Assembly (NCBI GenBank): GCA_965219915.1
Contig: OZ244794.1
Coordinates: forward strand, 992,001 to 1,056,000
Length of the DNA stretch: 64,000 nucleotides
From: Bin80 sp965219915
Lineage (GTDB): Bacteria; Bacteroidota; Rhodothermia; Rhodothermales; Bin80
Direction of reading: 5' to 3'
The first letter of the stretch is position 1; every line of letters begins with the position of its first letter. The translations under genes were made by a program, and so were the position numbers. The notes under the pieces are model-generated. The model saw only the letters and a program-made list of their open reading frames with translations. It was not told the origin of the DNA and did not search any database. Below are positions 58,701 through 64,000 of this stretch, in pieces.

Positions 58701-61700
58701 GCTCAAGGAGTCCTGAGTTATCTGCGTCCTCCGTGATGTTCCCAACCCTAAGCTGCAGTAGCTCCGATCCCCGCAACATTGCGTCCGACATGACCAAAAG
58801 AATCACGGCATCCCGGAGCGACCGGAGCGACCCATCGCTTACCAGCTTGCGACTGACCAAATGAACAGATTCAATCCCAGCGCCCTTTGCCTGTCCATAT
58901 CCACGCTTACGGCCTTCCTGCTTGATGTTAGCGATCGTCTTCCGGGTGATCTCACCGGCCAAGTCTAATCCCTGCTTCCTGTAAGCGGCCCTCACTACGG
59001 CAAGGTTAAGCGCTATTGTGTTCGGGGCAAGCCCTCCATCATGCAGCACGATTAGGAAATCTGCGAGCGTACCGTCTGTTGCATCTACGGGATCAATATC
59101 ACGATATCCAAGATAATCAAGCCAGCGCGTCCGCGCCTGACGATAAGCGGCTTTTGTGTTTTTCTTCTCACTAGACTGAACAAACTCCTTCGTGCGTTTA
59201 GTAACCGCGACAGGAGGCCTTAGGCGTAATGTCCTTGACTTGGATATGAGTTCTGTCTCTTTCATAGGTTCTATCGAAGGCTTGGAACCGTACCCCTTAG
59301 CGCAGCTCTTTGTTTCTCTGGACACAACGAACTGACATCCCTCGGGGCATATCGAGTCAGGTTGCAATAACGTCCCTTATTGGAACCTTATTTTGCTCCT
59401 GCGTATTCCGACGCACTCGAGGGGATTTGTTCACAAAAATACGGGTAGTGCCCGATGGCTCTAGAAGATACGAAGCAGAAATACATAGACGCGCTAGGCC
59501 CCGACTTCGGCGGGATGCTCCATAAAGTAGAGGATGAGTGGTTGTGCGTTCTGCGGCGCTACCAAGAGATTATGGACCTGTTCGGAAAGGGTGAGAAGCG
59601 GGTAGCATTGCTATACGCTCTTAGCCCTGCGTTCGCCCTCGACCTCCAGGTGGAGCTGTCGAATGCCCTGATTCTTGGGCTGTGCCGGCTGACAGACAAT
59701 GACCGTCGCAGCGTATCGGTCTGTCAGCTGCCAAAGTTCATTCGCGACAAAACCGATCTCAAGGCTGAAGTGAGTTGTCATGTGGCAAAAGCACAAACGT
59801 ATGCGGAAGCAGCGAGAGTCCGGCGGAATAAGTGGATCGCGCACACAGACAGGAAGCGGCCAGACACACCCCCACCGGTGCTGTACAAAGAGATCAAAGC
59901 CGGGTTAGATGCTGTACACGCCGCTCTAGATGCCGTGGCAATGGACTACATGAATCATTCTATACCGAATAAGGACACCAGCCTTCAAATGCGAAAAGCG
60001 AGGTTCGCGGAGTGTCTTGAATCACTCGTTGAAGGCGTAATGTATATTGAGTCACGAATCGACCCCACGGGCGAGAGTGAGCCATTTGACGACGAGGTGT
60101 CAAGAGCGTTTCTGCGCAGGATCGGGGGGGACCCGAGTGCAGACCTAGGAAAACTCCAGAGACTTAGATCGGCCGCAAAGACCATCAAGGAGGGGCTTGG
60201 CTAAGTTGGCCTTACCAATCCCTATTGTGTAACATACGAATGGGACCTACCCACTACCCGCTCCACTGGCCGGGATTCGTACTGACAAAATGCCGCCCGA
60301 GTCTGGGTTTTGAGCATAAAGTTGAATACGCGAGACTTTGATCGGGAAATGCGGTTGGTGGGCATTATCGTCTGGTGAAGTGATAGAGCAGGTGGGCCAA
60401 GCAATCTAGGGTGCAAGCAAACTGCAACCGGTTTACCTAAATTTAACGTCAGAGCATAGAACTATAAAAGCATGGGAGGCACAAGGCAGTAATCATGCCT
60501 GGCGCCGCGTATGAGCGAGCTACCGCACCTGAGACCACTTGCTCTCTATTGAACTGACGACGCCTTCAAAGAAACGCCCAGCACTCAGACGCCCCTCGAG
60601 TAACGCAAAACTCTCGTCCGACACCTCTGGCAAATCTTCACGCGTGCATTGCCGTACAATCTCGCCCTTGTAGCCAGACAGCTTGAAAATAGAAAGGCAC
60701 TGCACATCTGGTACATGGTGCTGGTTGTGGTCGTAGGACAGGTCTCTGTACAGGTTTATCGTCGCGTCGGTGATCTTCTCTATACGCAGCCCCCCTTTTC
60801 CCGGTGCCGGCGTCGGCTGTGTACGCACCATGAAATGCGCAAACACAATATCGCCGCTCCGCAAGTTGGCGGTCTCTCCCAACTGTGACTCGAAGTAGTT
60901 ATGCTTGTTCTTCCCGTAGTTGGTAATCGGGAACTTAACACTGACCACCCCCAACACTCTATCTTCTCGCAGAATGGCCACATCCACTTTTTTGCGGTAG
61001 TACTTCCCGTCCACCCGGGTCTCCCGCTGTTTCGGGCGGTCCTGACCTTGCACAGTGTACTCTGTCCCCAGACGGTCTCGCAATTCTTCCATGATCCATC
61101 CATGCAGCGGGTGGAGTTTCTGGGAGGATTTTGGTCCATGCAGCTTATAGGCTTCGTACGCACTGCGTACGGCCTGCAATAGACGGGATTCAAGGTGTGT
61201 TGACATTGCACGCAGCTGTCTGGTCGAGTTTCTACTGCTCCACGTCTGATGCGCGCCCGTGTCCGAACCCTGTACGCCGTGTGTCTGACGCTACTATCTG
61301 TTCCTGCATGAGGTGCTGGGGGACAGGAAATTCTTGGATGTAGCGCTTCGCGTAACTAAACCATCCTCCCCTGAATGGCTGCGAGAGAGCCTCAATATGC
61401 TGCCGCATCTCGTCGCTGTTGAGGACTGCCTGCAAAGCCGTGAGACTCACGCCGTTGCGGGGCTTTATACAGTACCCCGAGTAAAACAAAGTGTCGGGAT
61501 CCTCGCATATCTGAAAGTTGGGCTCCGGGTTCATGGAGGATGTGAGTATTTTGCGGCCGAACCCCGTCGTGATGCCCACTTCACGTCCATACCCATACCA
61601 CTTCGCCTTGCTGAACGCCCCTTTGTCCCGAGCGAGCAATACATCCTTGTGTTTCACGAGCCATGCGTAGGCGAGGGGGTACAGGCGAGCGAAAACTGGT

Positions 61701-64000
61701 TCGGGCAGCAGCTTGCCGCGGGAGTCGTATGGGTAGATCACCACCCGCTTTGCCTTGTCCCTTCCTTCTTTCATCACTGACGCTTTGACAATCCGCCGCA
61801 CAGCACCTGCCTCGACTGTAAACCTGTCTCCGCCCGACTCAATGTCAACGGTGTCGCCACTACCCCCTGCGACGTTCAGGATGAACACGCGGTCCGCCAG
61901 CGTCTGAATCCCAACACGGATGTCTGCTATATCGCCCAACCTGGCTCCCGCGCTGGGCGCCTCACCACACATTGGAGCGACCCCCCATTGACTTGGAGTA
62001 CGGATAATCCGGCCCCGTGTGTGGAAGTCTGCCCCGTTCCATAGCCGGATATCTGGACACATGCTGTCTCGGCCCTTCCGTAGATGAGTGATGCACGTGT
62101 AGGTGCTTACGCCAGGAAATACTTGGAAGTCTCTGAAATCATGCAAGGACACGAGAGTGTGCAGGGAATCAATCTGCTCCCGCATTGACCTTCCTGCCGC
62201 ATTGCGCACCCAGCCACTGGGGGAGATGAACCGGAGTTGTCCACCCTGTTTCAGCAGGCGCATGCCTAGTTCGAAGAACACAATATATAAATCGCTGGCA
62301 CCATGATAGTACCCCCAACCCCCCTGCTGAATTTTAGCCCTCCTGTCTGCTTCTAAGTGCTGTATCCGTACGTATGGTGGATTGCCGACAACCCAATCAC
62401 AAGTACCCTGCGCCCCGGCACTCGCATCAATGGCATCGGCGACATGCACATTCCAGTCCGAATTCGCGGCGGTTTCGCCGAGAAGCTTCCCGACGGTTTC
62501 GGTAAGTCTGCGCTGGCATTCGTCAACAGCGACAGAGTCCACATCGTAGCCAGTCAGCCGTGACAAGGTGTCGCGCAAACCCGCCGCCCTACGAGGCGGG
62601 GCCGCCATTATCCTCGCACACAATGCTTCGGCCACTGGAATAAGGAAGTCGCCGACTCCGCACGCCGGATCGCAGATAGTGAGTCGCTCCATCTTGGTTT
62701 GTCGGAGAGGGCGGAGCATGTGATCCACAACCCATCGCGGGGTATAAACCCGCCCGAAATGTTTCTCGTCACTGACGCGCTGGCGCCCCGTTTGCATTGT
62801 GTGGCCACTGTCCTTGCGCATGGTTGCTTGTGTCTTTTGGCCCATCATTTACCCCTAACGGAGCCCCCTTGTAAGAGAATCAATCACCATCCGACTGTGC
62901 TTCGAGCACCTGGTCTTTAAAATGCTTCCGCCAGTGCTTTCCTTCGTTCTTAATGTCGGCCAACTGCGCATAGGGGGCGTCATATTTGGCATGTTCCGCC
63001 GCGTGCCGCTCGCGGTTCTGACTCCACAGTGCTTTGTGTATGTACTAATACGTGAATAATATACGCAATCGTTTTCTTCAACGTGCCCTCCTGCTCGCAG
63101 AGCTGCCAAGGTATCTCAGCTCTATGCGACCACATGGAATCCGTGGGCACGCTTCTGAATCGCACGCGTCCGCCGATGTGGCGACAAAGGCCCTGTCTTA
63201 CTCAAATGATGCCTTGGAGGATTTATCGATATATGCTGAAGACGGATACCAATCAGCCGACAGGCTCAGGAGTTGAGTTTCGCCAGCGCCTTCTGGCACC
63301 GTCTATCATCCTGATAGAGAGCTTCCGGTACATCGCGACCTTCCGCCAAAGCCGCAAGAACCCTTCCGTGGAGCTTCGTGAATAGGGGTGGGACAGCTTC
63401 GCCGATCATCTGACGGACACCCGTATGTCCCCACTTTTCTATCGAGTCTCCCCACCGGAACGTGGTCGGAATGGTCTGAAGCCAACTGCATTCGGCAGGA
63501 CTTAGGACCCGATTCTCCCAGGGATGCAGCGTTCGGTTACTTCCGATATGCCCGCTCGCGGTCGTTATCGTTGCCGCTGGCCGGGACGGATCCTGCCGCC
63601 GGTAGCTGGAGTTGCGGAACCCCCTTACCAATCGCCACGAACCATCCTCGTCTCGTACGGTTGGCCGGAGTATTGGACTCTGGCAATGTGGGCAAACCGC
63701 CTCTGCGGAGGCAATGCCCTCCGCGTCGCATAGCACACAATGATCAGTCTCCCACGCGCTAGCACCGCTGCCAGGTGGTATCGCCGCCACCATTTCGTAC
63801 CTCCGGTCAAGCCAAACGGGCACCCGATGCATCGGATGTCTACTCGAACAGGCCGTCTCAGCAGATCCTGCATCAAGCGCTGGTAAACCCGATTCGCGCA
63901 AGGCCTCATCAATCGTGATGAAGTCTGGGGAATCTGGGCCGCCATAGGTTGGGGCTGGAAACGGCGCCCGTCCGGTTCTCCTGAGTACACCAAGGGCACT

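Overview
The window looks like a stretch of a conjugative plasmid or integrative element, or a mosaic of one with phage DNA, from a bacterium of the Bacteroidota/Rhodothermota side. The best host clue is a secreted beta-propeller protein (1412-2869, minus) that ends in a type IX secretion (Por) sorting domain. The high-GC, ATGA-overlapped gene style and the class II (B12-dependent) ribonucleotide reductase fit a Rhodothermota-like host, but this is inference; no rRNA or core chromosomal gene is present.

Layout. 1-5.1 kb: the 3' end of a DnaB helicase gene, then small unrecognised genes, the propeller protein and gene remnants. 5.2-7.1 kb: an M23 peptidase and a ParA plus tandem ribbon-helix-helix partition pair. 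7.4-18.7 kb (minus): a nearly complete type IV secretion (T4SS) operon in the order virB2-B3-B4-B5-B6-B8-B9-B10-virD4-unknown-traF peptidase-virB11. 18.9-21.5 kb (plus): a winged-helix regulator, a candidate oriT with several dyads, a MobC-like protein and a MOBP-type relaxase. 21.8-25.8 kb: an ExbB/ExbD/ExbD/TonB-like/TPR-lipoprotein operon. 25.8-36.6 kb: a phage-flavoured stretch with a solitary C5 methyltransferase, an Rnl1-like RNA ligase, a DUF5131 (Gp37/Gp68) protein, a B12-dependent ribonucleotide reductase, a D12 adenine methylase whose 3' end overlaps a tRNA-Gln(UUG), and an sce7726-type nuclease-like protein. 36.6 kb: tyrosine recombinase 1. 38.3-48.4 kb (minus): a run of about fourteen mostly unrecognised genes. 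48.8-60.2 kb: accessory genes, an MTase-HNH fusion, a frameshifted IS1595-type transposase, a broken gene carrying an intein, gene remnants, tyrosine recombinase 2, and two AbiU2-like HEPN proteins. 60.5-64 kb: a restriction endonuclease, an N6-adenine methyltransferase and a truncated C5 methyltransferase.

The most striking observation is in 38.3-48.4 kb. Seven neighbouring proteins, mostly unrelated to each other, end exactly in Trp-Glu-Arg, and five more end in close variants (WGR, MGR, FGRER, FER, FSR). Different synonymous codons encode the tag, so the conservation is at protein level. The relaxase and another protein at the edge of the cluster share a different C-terminus (RGL-x-HGL-x-R). 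Because T4SS substrates are commonly recognised by short, basic C-terminal signals, I propose that this cluster encodes cargo delivered by the T4SS of the same element, with [W/F/M]-[E/G/S]-R-COOH as the signal. This is inference and untested.

Other notable items: an internally deleted, inverted copy of the 50.2-52.5 kb unit at 3.2-3.5 kb; an apparent class 3-like intein splitting a Walker A motif, with its terminal Asn changed to His; an envelope energy-transducing operon next to the conjugation genes; and paired HEPN proteins and integrases.
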